A DNA stretch of 64,000 nt from Sphingomonas sp. LY54 (GTDB lineage: Bacteria; Pseudomonadota; Alphaproteobacteria; Sphingomonadales; Sphingomonadaceae), in assembly GCF_035594035.1 (NCBI RefSeq), contig NZ_CP141588.1:1447501-1511500 (forward strand), in the 5' to 3' direction. Below the pieces are notes generated by a model. The model worked only from the letters and a program-made list of their open reading frames with translations, had not been told where the DNA came from and ran no database searches. Shown piece by piece: positions 26,566 to 35,493 of the stretch; the stretch's first letter is position 1, and the number at the start of each line of letters is the position of its first letter. The translations under genes were made by a program, and so were the position numbers.

Positions 26566-26826
26566 CTAGGCGTCGCTCCCGTCCCCCGAGCCGTGCACCC
26601 AGGCCGCCGGGTCGTCGCCCGCGTCGGGGATGACGTCGCCCTCCTCGTCGGGTCCCATCGCCGGCTCGGGCGGTGGGCCTTCCGCCGGCGCGAGCCCGAC
26701 CAGCCGCAGCCGCTCGGCCACCTCGTCCTCGCCCTTGCCGAGCGCGCAGGCGATGTCCCTGACGCTCACGCCCTCTCCGTGCAGCCCCTTCATCCGCTGC
26801 AGGTCTTCGGCATTCCATGCGTCCAT
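26566..26826 (-). CDS. Small HTH-like protein with acidic tail
   Basis: 86 residues. Residues 3-43 look like a Myb/SANT- or sigma-like helix-turn-helix (WNAEDLQRMKGLHGEGVSVRDIA...), a short module used in bacterial proteins that count or sense DNA. The rest is acidic and Pro-rich and probably unstructured. ATG 26826 follows AGGAGAG. Function unknown; possibly a small regulator. Confidence 0.6.
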   Translation of the reverse strand: MDAWNAEDLQRMKGLHGEGVSVRDIACALGKGEDEVAERLRLVGLAPAEGPPPEPAMGPDEEGDVIPDAGDDPAAWVHGSGDGSDA

Positions 26827-26845
26827 CAAAGCCTCTCCTAGCCGA

Positions 26846-26959
26846 GCCCAAGGCCGCCGACGCGCAGCGGCGCCGAGCCTTGGGCGAAGAGCCGGGGAGA
26901 GGCCGGCCAGCCGGCGGCAAAGCCGTCCGGTCTGACGTCACGGGATTCACTCCCGTGAC
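26846..26959. repeat. Structured repeat, copy 1 (two hairpins)
   Basis: Hairpin 1: GCCCAAGGC (26846-26854) pairs with GCCTTGGGC (26877-26885), enclosing CGCCGACGCGCAGCGGCG. Then a GAAGAG linker and a CCGG-rich segment. Hairpin 2: GTCACGGG (26937-26944) pairs with CCCGTGAC (26952-26959). Same plan as copies at 28072, 28522 and 28653, but the stems have different sequences that still pair. Confidence 0.7.
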
Positions 26960-27052
26960 GGCCTCCACTCCGCACCATTCTCCCCCAACGCTTCACCCGC
27001 CCCGCATTTTCCATTTTCCTACACATAACCATATCGGTTATACACTCTCCCC

Positions 27053-28051
27053 ATGCAGTACCAAATCCCCGTCGTCTGCGACCGCTGCCGCGCCTCCGGC
27101 CGGCCCGGCGCCGATCCGTTCGCCGGCTTCGGCGCCCTGCTCGATTTTACCCCCGTCCCGCGCCGCAACGCCCGCGCCGACGGCTGGGACGCGCAATGCC
27201 AGCGCGCCTTCATCGCCGCTCTGTCGCTGACCGGCTCGCCCCGCGCCGCCGCCCGCGCGGTCGGCAAGGCCCAATATGGCGTCACCCAATTGCTGGCCGC
27301 GCCCGGCAATGAGGGCTTTTGCGCGGCCTATCGGGAGGCGATGGCGATCGCCGCCGACGAGCGCAGCCGCCGCCTCGTCGAGGGTCTCGGCGCGGTCGCC
27401 GCCGAGCAGGCCGGCTGGCGCCCGCCCGACGCCCCCTGGTCCAACGCCAGGACCAGAAATCCTCCCCTTCCTTTCCAGGGGAGGGGGACCGCGCGCAGCG
27501 TGGTGGAAAGTCCCGCGGTGGAGGGGCCATCCGACCCCCGCACCCCCGACGACGAGCGCTGGCTCTGGCTCGATCGCCTCGTCCGCACATATCGGATCAA
27601 GCTCGAGCAGGAGCGCACCGCGCGCCTCGCCGGCCAGATCGTCGCCGCCGATTTCTATTTGCGCCAGCTCACCTATGTCGAGGTGCTGATCGACCTGGCG
27701 GGCACGGACGGATTCCGCATCCTCACCGAGCATCGCGAGCGCGGCACCCCGCTCATCGCCATGGCCGAGACGCCGATGTCGCGCCTGCTCGACGAGGCGC
27801 GGCGCGCCAAATGGGCCGAGCTCGGCGAGCCGCCCCGCCCCGCCCCGATCCCGCGCGACCTCCTCGCCGACCACGGCCGCTTCAGCATCGAGCCGCCGGA
27901 AGCCACAAGGGGCGGCCTGGATCGCAGCCACGTGGAGCAGCGGGCCGCCTTTGAGAAGCGGCACCGGCAGGCCGCTGCCGACCAGGTCGCCTGGGAGGAG
28001 GCGGCGCGCCAAGAGCATGACCGCCGGCGCGACAGCGCCGCCGGATCATGA
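27053..28051 (+). CDS. Sphingomonad-type hypothetical protein with HTH-like N-terminus
   Basis: 332 residues. Residues about 40-80 (DGWDAQCQRAFIAALSLTGSPRAAARAVG) follow a pattern common in sphingomonad proteins that resembles a terminase-small-subunit-like HTH. The C-terminal half is Arg/Glu-rich and helical. Residues about 137-160 (PLPFQGRGTARSVVESP region) are encoded by an intergenic-type palindromic repeat inserted in frame. Preceded by an unusually A/T-rich promoter-like segment (CACATAACCATATCGG near 27020). No defined function. Confidence 0.65.
   Translation: MQYQIPVVCDRCRASGRPGADPFAGFGALLDFTPVPRRNARADGWDAQCQRAFIAALSLTGSPRAAARAVGKAQYGVTQLLAAPGNEGFCAAYREAMAIAADERSRRLVEGLGAVAAEQAGWRPPDAPWSNARTRNPPLPFQGRGTARSVVESPAVEGPSDPRTPDDERWLWLDRLVRTYRIKLEQERTARLAGQIVAADFYLRQLTYVEVLIDLAGTDGFRILTEHRERGTPLIAMAETPMSRLLDEARRAKWAELGEPPRPAPIPRDLLADHGRFSIEPPEATRGGLDRSHVEQRAAFEKRHRQAAADQVAWEEAARQEHDRRRDSAAGS
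27461..27526 (+). repeat. CCTCCCC palindromic element inside a coding region
   Basis: CCTCCCCT (27461-27468) and AGGGGAGG (27478-27485), followed by GGGACCGCGCGCAGCGTGG and ending GGTGGAGGGGCC. This matches the dispersed intergenic element also seen in part at 26199. Here it lies within the 27053-28051 gene and keeps its frame open. Confidence 0.7.
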
Positions 28052-28071
28052 TCGAGAGTCGCGGCACCTGC

Positions 28072-28127
28072 CCGGACGGCCTGCGCCGCAGGCGACAGGT
28101 CCGACGTCACGAGGCCGCCCTCGTGAC
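28072..28127. repeat. Structured repeat, copy 2 (right half)
   Basis: Shares CCGGACGGCCTGCGCCGCAG with copy 3 almost base for base (28074-28106 against 28576-28608). Hairpin 2 here is GTCACGAG (28106-28113) with CTCGTGAC (28120-28127). Hairpin 1 is absent. Confidence 0.65.
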
Positions 28128-28197
28128 GCAGCACCAGCCCCACCGAACCTGCGCCACCTTCTGCCGAACCCTATTAGGACACTGAAAGGCCCCGCCA

Positions 28198-28515
28198 ATG
28201 CCCCCCGACCAGACCATAAGCGCCCTGCTCGCCGCCGCCGGCCGCTCCGCCGAGGAGGACATCCAGGCGCTCGCCCGCCGCGCCGCCCGCGCCGCCTGGG
28301 TCGAGCGCCGCATCGAGGATCTGCGCCGCGCCCAGCGCGAAGCCGACGCCGCCTGGTTCCGCCTGCTCGACGGCCTCCCCGAAGACCTCGACGAGGACGA
28401 ACTCGACGCCCTCCCCGAGCCCCCCAAACAAGCCGCCCTCGCCGCCATCCACGCCGAGCTGGATGCGGTCAGGTATCATGATCGGTGGCCCGAGGAGCTG
28501 TATTGGAGCCTTTAG
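28198..28515 (+). CDS. Small helical protein of unknown function
   Basis: 105 residues, almost entirely helical and highly charged (AARAAWVERRIEDLRRAQREAD), acidic in its second half (EDLDEDELDALPEP). No membrane segment and no recognised domain. ATG is preceded by ACTGAAAGGCCCC. It sits between copies of the structured repeat; copy 3 begins 7 bases after its stop. Confidence 0.55.
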   Translation: MPPDQTISALLAAAGRSAEEDIQALARRAARAAWVERRIEDLRRAQREADAAWFRLLDGLPEDLDEDELDALPEPPKQAALAAIHAELDAVRYHDRWPEELYWSL

Positions 28516-28521
28516 CGCCGC

Positions 28522-28629
28522 GCCTAAGGCCGCCGACGCGCAGCGACGCCGGACTTAGGCAAGAGCCGCGACAGGCCGGACGGCCTGCGCCGCAGGCGAC
28601 AGGACCGACGGCGCAGGCCGCCCTGCGCC
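28522..28629. repeat. Structured repeat, copy 3 (two hairpins)
   Basis: Hairpin 1: GCCTAAG (28522-28528) pairs with CTTAGGC (28554-28560), loop containing CCGCCGACGCGCAGCGACGC. Linker AAGAGCCGCGACAGG. Hairpin 2: GGCGCAGG (28610-28617) pairs with CCTGCGCC (28622-28629). Together with copy 4 and flanks this fills the gene-free stretch 28516-28927. Confidence 0.7.
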
Positions 28630-28652
28630 CTTACTTCACCTGTAGCGCCCGC

Positions 28653-28745
28653 GCCGAGCGACGCCCACGCGGCACGCGACGCCGAAGCTCGGCAAGAGAG
28701 CGCAAAAGCCAGCCAGCCTGCGCCGCAGGGACTGCGCCGACGGCG
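28653..28745. repeat. Structured repeat, copy 4 (diverged)
   Basis: Hairpin 1: GCCGAGC (28653-28659) pairs with GCTCGGC (28687-28693), loop GACGCCCACGCGGCACGCGAC, then CAAGAGAG and a GCCTGCGCCGCAGG segment. Hairpin 2 is degraded (GCGCCGACGGCG area). From 28750 to 28927 I see only a lower-GC approach to the next gene. Confidence 0.6.
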
Positions 28746-28927
28746 ATGGACGCCACGCGGCTGCGGACTAGGCTTGCCGCGATTGAAGCGGAGTCTCCAG
28801 CGCCGCGCAAAAAACACGACATGGTCCGACTCCGTACTCCACCGATGACCATTTCGACTGTCAAATCTCTTGGATAGAATCATCGAAGGTGGTTTATGAT
28901 GGGATATTGATGGCGTGAGGCTAGTCG

Positions 28928-29791
28928 ATGAATTCTGCCACCTACACACAAAATCGGCTCCGACAGCTTAAAGGCCTAGTCACCATCGACCCGTGGCACG
29001 AGGGCAAACCTCTTCAAGGAAGCGTGGCTCTTCACGCCTACGTTCATTTCGACGAAGCGCGTCTTGGAGGAGAAGCTGGTGACGAAATTTCATTTCGACT
29101 GTTCCTACGCAGAGCCGAAATCAAGCTTCTTCAAACGGAGCCGAAATCATTTGAAATTGACCCTCGAGAAATCTGGCGGGGCGATGATGACATCACAGGT
29201 AAGATTGTGCACTCGGCGGAAGAAAGGTCCGGCTCCCAAACATTAAAGGCGGCATCGACTGGAATCGGAGCAAGGACACTTCTAAGCGGCGCTGTATCAA
29301 AGGCTGCCGATAGCGCGCAGGTTCGTAAAACCGAAATTTCTGCCGAGGGCCCGGTCAAACGCATCGCCATCTCTTTTCAAAGAACGAGCCCAGATCAACC
29401 CACGTGGATATTAAGGCCGACCACCAACGCTCCCCACGTCGAAGGTTATCAGATTCTCTCTGGGCGAGCGTGGGATGAGGGCCTCCAACGCCTCCTTACA
29501 ATGAGAGTTAACCGGCGTCATGCCGCCACGGAGATGCTGGCAGCCATCAAGCTACTCATTCAGTGTCGGCGGGAAGATATAATTTTTAGCGACATTAAAG
29601 TCAGGCATTCCGATGGTAGTTACAACGCTCTGTCCGACTCGTCTACTAAACGCCTCGTAGTTCAAGAGTATTTGAAGGACCAGCTTATACGTGAGGGCTT
29701 ACACGCTGGAGATATGAACGCGCCCTTTTCTGTAGTAGTTCTCGGGGAAGCTACGTCTGAATTTAGGCAAGAACACGATGTGGCAGAATGA
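28928..29791 (+). CDS. Lower-GC gene of unknown function, first of a pair
   Basis: 287 residues, soluble, no signal or membrane segment. A beta-rich N-terminal part (GSVALHAYVHFDEARLGG, ISFRLFLRRAEIKLL) suggests a beta-sandwich, followed by helical regions. No family recognised. Codon use is clearly less G/C-rich than the chromosome. The downstream gene starts 14 bases before its stop, so the two are co-translated. The pairing of two unknown genes with foreign composition is typical of small transferred modules, including defence or toxin-antitoxin types, but this is inference. Confidence 0.7.
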   Translation: MNSATYTQNRLRQLKGLVTIDPWHEGKPLQGSVALHAYVHFDEARLGGEAGDEISFRLFLRRAEIKLLQTEPKSFEIDPREIWRGDDDITGKIVHSAEERSGSQTLKAASTGIGARTLLSGAVSKAADSAQVRKTEISAEGPVKRIAISFQRTSPDQPTWILRPTTNAPHVEGYQILSGRAWDEGLQRLLTMRVNRRHAATEMLAAIKLLIQCRREDIIFSDIKVRHSDGSYNALSDSSTKRLVVQEYLKDQLIREGLHAGDMNAPFSVVVLGEATSEFRQEHDVAE

Positions 29792-30866
29792 ACGATTCTG
29801 GGACACGAGAATAATCTGTGACATAGTGCACTGCGATAGCGACCAGATAGCTGACCTTATTGCTGCGGCCGAAATTGAACCGACCCATTTTTTCCGGCAT
29901 GTCGACTTCACGGGAGTTGATCTGAGGGGTCAGGATTTGTCGCCCTTTGACGTTTCTCGTGTATCTTTTGATGGGGCCATTTGCGACAGTACTACCTTAA
30001 TTGGTGGCAACAAGCGCCCCATAACAGATAGATTGGCGTTCGAGCTGGGCGCGTTACGCGCGATCGACGAAGCTGGCCCAATGTTTGATTTGACTCGGCT
30101 ACAAAGAGACATATTGGCTTTGTTTTCGAGTTCAGTCCCATTCGGACTGTTCATTGCCAGCTTCGAAGACATGAGATCATTCGTGGCCGATATCTTCCAG
30201 AGCAGTGATGATGTCGGGACTTTAGCTGTAAATAGAGGATATATTCGTCGTCAGGTACTTTTCTGGGCGTTGCCAGAAAATACGCGAAATCTACGTGTAG
30301 CTCTTAAGCATATGTTGGCCAAGGAATTTCCTGGCATCTTTCCGTCTTCTGCTAGACCGCTCGCCCAGCTCGAGCTGAAGCTTGACAGGACGTCAGATAA
30401 GTTGGCGCGTCCTAAGGTTGACACGTTACGAGAATATTTGCAGCTCACCAGGCGGATTGCTGGCGTCACCGACATATGGATACTCGTAAGAGGAAACGAC
30501 ATCGCAAAGCATTTGGGTGATATTAGGAGCATTATATCGGAGCATAGCCGGGTTCATTTTTTTGTTGCGGTAGATAAGGATGAAAGAATTCCGTCACTTG
30601 GTATACTCGATGTGTCTCCGCGTTTGTCCTTCAAAAGAATAAGCCTATCAGAATACTCAAGGAGGGGAGTCCGAGGCCACCTTGATGACGTGGAGGATAA
30701 AACTGGGCGCTGCGTCCGCTTTACGCCCGCCTTTCGGAAAGGCGCGGAAAGATTTGAGAATTGGGATAGTGTAAAAGGACGAATTCGCTCCATTGTTGCA
30801 GAGGAGCTAGAGTCACTGACTGTTAGCCCCTTAGTTGTGGGAAAGCGGCTCTTGGGACGTCTATAA
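29778..30866 (+). CDS. Lower-GC gene with pentapeptide-like motif, second of a pair
   Basis: 362 residues. Residues about 40-75 (HVDFTGVDLRGQDLSPFDVSRVSFDGA) look like one or two coils of a pentapeptide repeat (A/N-[DL]-L-x-x), then a long mixed alpha/beta region with a hydrophobic VPFGLFIASFEDMRSFV segment and an IWILVRGND strand. No catalytic motif recognised. Overlaps the preceding gene by 14 bases. The 150 bases after its stop contain no gene. Base composition matches its partner and not the chromosome. Confidence 0.7.
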   Translation: MWQNERFWDTRIICDIVHCDSDQIADLIAAAEIEPTHFFRHVDFTGVDLRGQDLSPFDVSRVSFDGAICDSTTLIGGNKRPITDRLAFELGALRAIDEAGPMFDLTRLQRDILALFSSSVPFGLFIASFEDMRSFVADIFQSSDDVGTLAVNRGYIRRQVLFWALPENTRNLRVALKHMLAKEFPGIFPSSARPLAQLELKLDRTSDKLARPKVDTLREYLQLTRRIAGVTDIWILVRGNDIAKHLGDIRSIISEHSRVHFFVAVDKDERIPSLGILDVSPRLSFKRISLSEYSRRGVRGHLDDVEDKTGRCVRFTPAFRKGAERFENWDSVKGRIRSIVAEELESLTVSPLVVGKRLLGRL

Positions 30867-31075
30867 AATGCGCGCATCCGACCCTCGGCGCAACTGAACT
30901 CCAGCATGGCAAGGGTTCGACCGACGTGGCCAATTGCGCGCAGCCGGGGCACTCGGCAAACAGGCGTCGAAAGCACGATGCTGCTCAACCACCTTCTTAG
31001 TAGTCCTCACCTTCGCCCGTGCAACTATTGCACTATCTGCACTTCATGGTCGATGGAACTGAGCGGAGACGGCCA

Positions 31076-31513
31076 ATGAGCATCGGCAGGATCGAAACCG
31101 CGGCGCCGTGCGGGCCCGCCCGGCTCGCCCTCGCCTGGGACGACGACCGCCGCGCCGAACTGGATCTCGCGCCGCTGATCGCGGCCCGGCCGGTGCTGGC
31201 CCCGCTCGCCGATCCCGAGACGTTCCGGAACCTCCGTCTCACCGAGGACGGCTGGTCAATCGAATGGCCGGGCTGCGGCATCGATCTCGGCGCCGGCCAG
31301 CTTCGCCGCTGGGCCGACGAGCAAGCCGGGGAGGCGATGCCGGCTCCGGCCTTTCGTGCCTGGATGGAGCGCCACGGCCTCACCCTCGACCGCGCCGCCG
31401 AAGCGCTCGGCCTCTCGCGCCGCACGGTGGCTTATTATCTGAGCGGCGAGCAGCCGGTGCCCAAGACGGTGATGCTGGCGACCGAAGGCTATGACCGGCG
31501 TCAGGCGGCCTAG
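31076..31513 (+). CDS. DUF2442 plus XRE-type HTH protein (antitoxin-like)
   Basis: 145 residues. N-terminal DUF2442 domain (ELDLAPLIAARPVLAPLADPETFRNLRL...WPGCGIDLGA), C-terminal helix-turn-helix (LDRAAEALGLSRRTVAYYLSGEQPVP). Such fusions usually act as antitoxins or autoregulators beside a DUF4160 or RelE-like toxin. No toxin gene adjoins it here. Start at ATG 31076, with GGAGACGG upstream; the frame extends upstream to 31019 with no better signal. Confidence 0.8.
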   Translation: MSIGRIETAAPCGPARLALAWDDDRRAELDLAPLIAARPVLAPLADPETFRNLRLTEDGWSIEWPGCGIDLGAGQLRRWADEQAGEAMPAPAFRAWMERHGLTLDRAAEALGLSRRTVAYYLSGEQPVPKTVMLATEGYDRRQAA

Positions 31514-31609
31514 CGGGGAAAGTCCAGCGGGAGTCGAGCCCGGCCGCTGCCGCCTTTAAACATTTCATCATCCAACCGTTGTCAGACTCGGGCTGACAAA
31601 GGGCAAGCC

Positions 31610-32047
31610 ATGATGACCAAGACCCGGCTGGCGATACTCGCCGTGCTTTCCATCGCAACCACGGCCTGCGCCACGCGCTGGGAACCCGAAGATTCGGACC
31701 CGCGAACCCTGCCCAGCGCTTGCGCGTCGCACCGCGCGCCCGAAGTAGATACGTTTCCCGCGGGCGGCCTCCGTGCGGCCTACCAGTTCGTGACGCAGGA
31801 CGCCCCCGAGCGGGAACGGACGGCCTTCATACGCGCTACGGGCATCAACGGCTTCGGTCTTGTCCCGCTGACCATCAACCTCAACGGCAAGGACACGCTG
31901 ATCGCGTACGGCCCCGCCGTGCTGCAGAATCAAGCAGAGGTCGATGCCGAATTCGCGAAGGCGTGTTCCATGGACCAGGGCCGCGTCTACCTGACGCATG
32001 TGAGGCACAATCCAGTGGACGAGGAAGGCCCCGTCCGGGTGCGCTAG
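31610..32047 (+). CDS. Small predicted lipoprotein
   Basis: 145 residues. The N-terminal signal ends with IATTAC, a plausible lipobox with Cys at about residue 20, so the mature protein would be lipid-anchored. No recognised domain; about 125 mature residues with a few scattered cysteines (SACAS, KACSM). ATG follows AAGGGCAAGCC. The 160 bases between it and lepA hold no gene. Confidence 0.65.
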   Translation: MMTKTRLAILAVLSIATTACATRWEPEDSDPRTLPSACASHRAPEVDTFPAGGLRAAYQFVTQDAPERERTAFIRATGINGFGLVPLTINLNGKDTLIAYGPAVLQNQAEVDAEFAKACSMDQGRVYLTHVRHNPVDEEGPVRVR

Positions 32048-32207
32048 GGCCAGTCAGATACGCATGAACTCAAAGCCTAGCCGCGAACTGAATTCGCGGC
32101 GTCGAACGGGCTCGGCTGGCCAGGCCAGCCGCCACGCCGGCCGGGCGTTCGGCTGATCCGCGGCCAAGTCGGCGATTGCTGCGCAATCCCCTCCTTAGCC
32201 TGGGGCC

Positions 32208-34037
32208 TTACTCCTCCCCCATCCGCAAGGCAGCAATAAACGCCTCCTGCGGAATGCTCACCGACCCATATTCGCGCATCCGCGCCTTGCCGGCCTTCTG
32301 CTTCTCGAGCAGCTTCTTCTTGCGGCTGATGTCGCCGCCATAGCATTTGGCGGTGACGTCCTTGCGCAGCGCCGCGATCGTCTCGCGGGCGATGACCTTG
32401 CCGCCGATCGCGGCCTGGATCGGGATCTTGAACAGGTGGCGCGGGATCAGATCCTTCAGCCGCTCGCACATGCCGCGGCCGCGGGTCTCGGCGACTGCGC
32501 GGTGGACGATCATCGACAGAGCGTCGACCGGCTCATTGTTGACGAGGATGCTCATCTTGACCAGATCCCCCTCGCGGTGGCCGATCTGGTGATAGTCGAA
32601 GCTCGCATAGCCGCGCGAAATCGACTTCAGGCGGTCGTAGAAGTCGAACACCACTTCATTGAGCGGCAGCTCGTAGGTGAGCTGGGCGCGGCCGGCGACA
32701 TAGGTCAGGTTCTTCTGGATGCCGCGGCGGTCCTGGCAGAGCTTGAGGATCGAGCCGAGATGCTCGTCGGGCACGTAGATGGTCGCCTCGATCCACGGCT
32801 CCTCGATGCTCTCGATCCGGTTGGGATCGGGCATGTCGGCCGGGTTGTGGAGCTCGATCGTCTTGGCCGGCTCCTCCTTCGAGTGCGACAAAGCGATATG
32901 GTAGACCACGCTCGGCGCGGTCGTGATGAGGTCGAGATCGTACTCGCGGGTGAGCCGCTCCTGGATGATCTCGAGGTGGAGGAGCCCGAGGAAGCCGCAG
33001 CGGAAGCCGAAGCCGAGCGCGGCGCTGGTCTCCATCTCGAAGCTGAATGACGCGTCGTTGAGGCGCAGCTTGGAAATGCTCTCGCGCAGTTTCTCGAAGT
33101 CGTTGGCGTCGACCGGAAAGAGCCCGCAGAAGACGACCGGCTGGACTTCCTTGAAGCCCGGAAGCGGCGCGGCGGCGGGCTTCTTGGCGTCGGTGATCGT
33201 GTCGCCGACGCGGGTCTCGCTGATGTCCTTGATCTGTGCGGTGATGAAGCCGATCTCGCCCGGGCCCAAATCGGGCAATTGCTCGATCTTGGGGCGGAAG
33301 GCGCCGACGCGGTCGACCAGGTGGACGGTGCCGGCCTGCATGAACTTGATCTGCTGGCCCTTCTTGATCGCGCCGTCGATGACGCGGATCAGGATGACGA
33401 CGCCGAGATAGGGGTCGTACCAGGAGTCGACCAGCATCGCTTTCAGCGGCGCGTCCCTATCCCCCTTCGGAGGGGGTATCCTCGTGACGATCGCTTCCAG
33501 TATCTCGTCGATGCCGATGCCGCTCTTGGCCGACGCGAGCACGGCGTCGTCGGCGGGGAGGCCGATAATGTCCTCGATCTCCTTCTTGACCTGCTCGGGC
33601 TCGGCGGCGGGGAGGTCGATCTTGTTGATCACCGGCACGATCTCGTGATTGTGCTCGATCGACTGGTAGACGTTGGCGAGCGTCTGCGCCTCCACCCCCT
33701 GCGCGGCGTCGACCACCAGCAGCGCGCCTTCGCAGGCGGCGAGCGAGCGGCTGACTTCATAGGCGAAATCGACGTGGCCGGGCGTGTCCATGAGGTTCAG
33801 GACATAGTCCTTGCCGTCCTTGGCCTTGTAGTCGAGGCGCACGGTCTGCGCCTTGATGGTGATGCCGCGCTCCTTCTCGATGTCCATATTGTCGAGCACC
33901 TGCGCCGACATTTCGCGCTCGGTGAGCCCGCCGGTGCGCTGGATCAGCCGGTCGGCGAGCGTCGACTTGCCGTGGTCGATATGGGCGATGATCGAGAAAT
34001 TGCGTATCCGCTCAAGTTCAGTCACAAAATCAGCCAA
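32208..34037 (-). CDS. lepA: Elongation factor 4 (LepA)
   Basis: 609 residues, the normal LepA length. GTPase motifs: AHIDHGKST (G1), DTPGHVDF (G3) and NKIDLP (G4). Ends with the LepA-specific C-terminal domain and its basic [15 protein letters not shown] segment. It back-translocates stalled ribosomes under ionic or cold stress. The likely start is TTG 34037; GTG 34025 is an alternative, giving an N-terminus closer to many homologues. Neither has a strong ribosome site. Confidence 0.97.
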   Translation of the reverse strand: MADFVTELERIRNFSIIAHIDHGKSTLADRLIQRTGGLTEREMSAQVLDNMDIEKERGITIKAQTVRLDYKAKDGKDYVLNLMDTPGHVDFAYEVSRSLAACEGALLVVDAAQGVEAQTLANVYQSIEHNHEIVPVINKIDLPAAEPEQVKKEIEDIIGLPADDAVLASAKSGIGIDEILEAIVTRIPPPKGDRDAPLKAMLVDSWYDPYLGVVILIRVIDGAIKKGQQIKFMQAGTVHLVDRVGAFRPKIEQLPDLGPGEIGFITAQIKDISETRVGDTITDAKKPAAAPLPGFKEVQPVVFCGLFPVDANDFEKLRESISKLRLNDASFSFEMETSAALGFGFRCGFLGLLHLEIIQERLTREYDLDLITTAPSVVYHIALSHSKEEPAKTIELHNPADMPDPNRIESIEEPWIEATIYVPDEHLGSILKLCQDRRGIQKNLTYVAGRAQLTYELPLNEVVFDFYDRLKSISRGYASFDYHQIGHREGDLVKMSILVNNEPVDALSMIVHRAVAETRGRGMCERLKDLIPRHLFKIPIQAAIGGKVIARETIAALRKDVTAKCYGGDISRKKKLLEKQKAGKARMREYGSVSIPQEAFIAALRMGEE

Positions 34038-34128
34038 TTTTCAGGAAGCCGCGAAGGCGTTGCGGCCCGATAGCAAAGAAGCTGGCAAATCCAAAGCGTC
34101 GTGGCGCGGCTGGCCGCTAAGGGCGGTC

Positions 34129-34743
34129 TCAGGCGTTGCAGGGCGAGGTCGCGCCCTTGCCATCCGGGCCCCATTTGCGGAAGCCCTTCGAATCGACGTG
34201 GAAGCGGCGGCCGCTGTAGAAGCCGAGGCCGACATCGTAGCCGGCGCCGCGGAAGCCGTGGATTGCGCACAGGCTGCGGATCATGCCGTCGCGGCTCACG
34301 GCCCGGAGCGGGGCGAGATCGAGCGCGTAGAAATGGCGGTGGGCGCTTTCGGGCGCGCCGCGGGCGCAGCGGTTCAGTTCGGCATTGCGGTAGCCCGACA
34401 GCGCCTCGACCTCGCCCAACACCGGCTGAACGTGGTTCTTCACGAAGCGCAACGTCTTCGCGACATGCTGCCATTCGCCGAAGGGCGCGACCTCGAACCG
34501 GGGTCCGTCGCATTCGCGCCACATGCTGGCGGTGCGGACCAGCTGCCAGGTCGGCAGCACGTCCTCGACCTTCTCCATGCCGAGAAACTGCTTGAACGCG
34601 ATCACCTGCGCCCGCGCCGCCGGGCTCTTGGCGAGCCAGGCATGGTAATCGGCCTCGGCCTGGCCCTCGGCCACCTCCTGCGCGCGCGCAGGCGCGGCGA
34701 GCGCCGTCAGGCCGGCGAGAAACAGAAGAAAAGGGCGCAGCAT
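34129..34743 (-). CDS. Secreted peptidase M15-like (D,D-carboxypeptidase type) protein
   Basis: 204 residues with a signal peptide (FLLFLAGLTALAAPARAQ). Zinc and active-site pattern SAHRHFYALD fits SxHxxxxAxD, and FHVDS with a following W fits the final HxD..W block of the peptidase M15A family, which trims peptidoglycan peptides or acts as an endolysin. Four cysteines may form disulfides (RECDG, NRCAR, SLCAI, SPCNA). ATG 34743 is chosen for the clean signal peptide; an upstream ATG at 34773 is possible. No lysis or phage gene adjoins it. Confidence 0.8.
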   Translation of the reverse strand: MLRPFLLFLAGLTALAAPARAQEVAEGQAEADYHAWLAKSPAARAQVIAFKQFLGMEKVEDVLPTWQLVRTASMWRECDGPRFEVAPFGEWQHVAKTLRFVKNHVQPVLGEVEALSGYRNAELNRCARGAPESAHRHFYALDLAPLRAVSRDGMIRSLCAIHGFRGAGYDVGLGFYSGRRFHVDSKGFRKWGPDGKGATSPCNA

Positions 34744-34812
34744 CAAGACGATATAGGCGCAAGGCGCGGTCATTCCAGACCACGCTCGCCGTCATTGCCG
34801 CCGAACCGCCGG

Positions 34813-35493
34813 TCAGGCGGTGAAGAGATTGCAGGTGGAAGGAGTCACTGCCGGCGAGGGATTGGACGGGTTGTTGGCCGGCCTGAGATCGCGCCGGTTG
34901 CGCACCAGGAAGGCGTATTTCACGCGAATGGTGGGATCGCCGAACTGGGTCGTGATGAGGTGCCGGTAATTGTAGGTGATCTCGACGAACATCACCGCCG
35001 AATTGGCGGGCGCCCTGATCTGTTTGCCAACAGGGCCCATGCCGGTGATGACCGGCCGCCCGAGCGCACCGTCGCCCGCGACCCCATAGGTGGAAGGGTA
35101 GTTGGCGAGCCCGACGCAACGCTGCCAGTGGATCCACTGGTTGCCCGCCGAATTCTGCTCGAGGCTCGACAGGATCACGCGTCCTCGCTGGGTAATATCG
35201 TAATTGCCGGACTGGAGCCGCACGGCTTCGAACGCATCGTTGATATCGGATTCCCGAATAATGGTCATGCCGAGCGGGCTGGCTTCACCCAGCCGCGACA
35301 CGGTGTCGGCCAGGTTGGCCGCGACCTGGCTGACCCGCATGTGCGCCAACATCAGATTCGCGGCTTCGAGCCCGAGGACGCCCATCGTCAGCACCAATGG
35401 TGCCGCCATCGCGAATTCGGTGAGCGCGAACCCGCCGCGGTCCGCCCAGAGAGCACGCCGGCGCAACGCGCCAAAGATACGGGAAGCAATCAT
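34813..35493 (-). CDS. TadE/TadG-like minor pilin, second copy
   Basis: 226 residues. After a short basic segment the TadE-like motif GGFALTEFAMAAPLVLTMGVLGLE gives one membrane helix with the conserved Glu; the rest is periplasmic. Start ATG overlaps the stop of the preceding gene (ATGA at 35490-35493), and the frame's earlier GTG is less likely. Together with its two upstream neighbours it forms the minor-pilin trio of a Tad (tight adherence) system. The Tad secretion machinery genes are not in the window. Confidence 0.82.
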   Translation of the reverse strand: MIASRIFGALRRRALWADRGGFALTEFAMAAPLVLTMGVLGLEAANLMLAHMRVSQVAANLADTVSRLGEASPLGMTIIRESDINDAFEAVRLQSGNYDITQRGRVILSSLEQNSAGNQWIHWQRCVGLANYPSTYGVAGDGALGRPVITGMGPVGKQIRAPANSAVMFVEITYNYRHLITTQFGDPTIRVKYAFLVRNRRDLRPANNPSNPSPAVTPSTCNLFTA

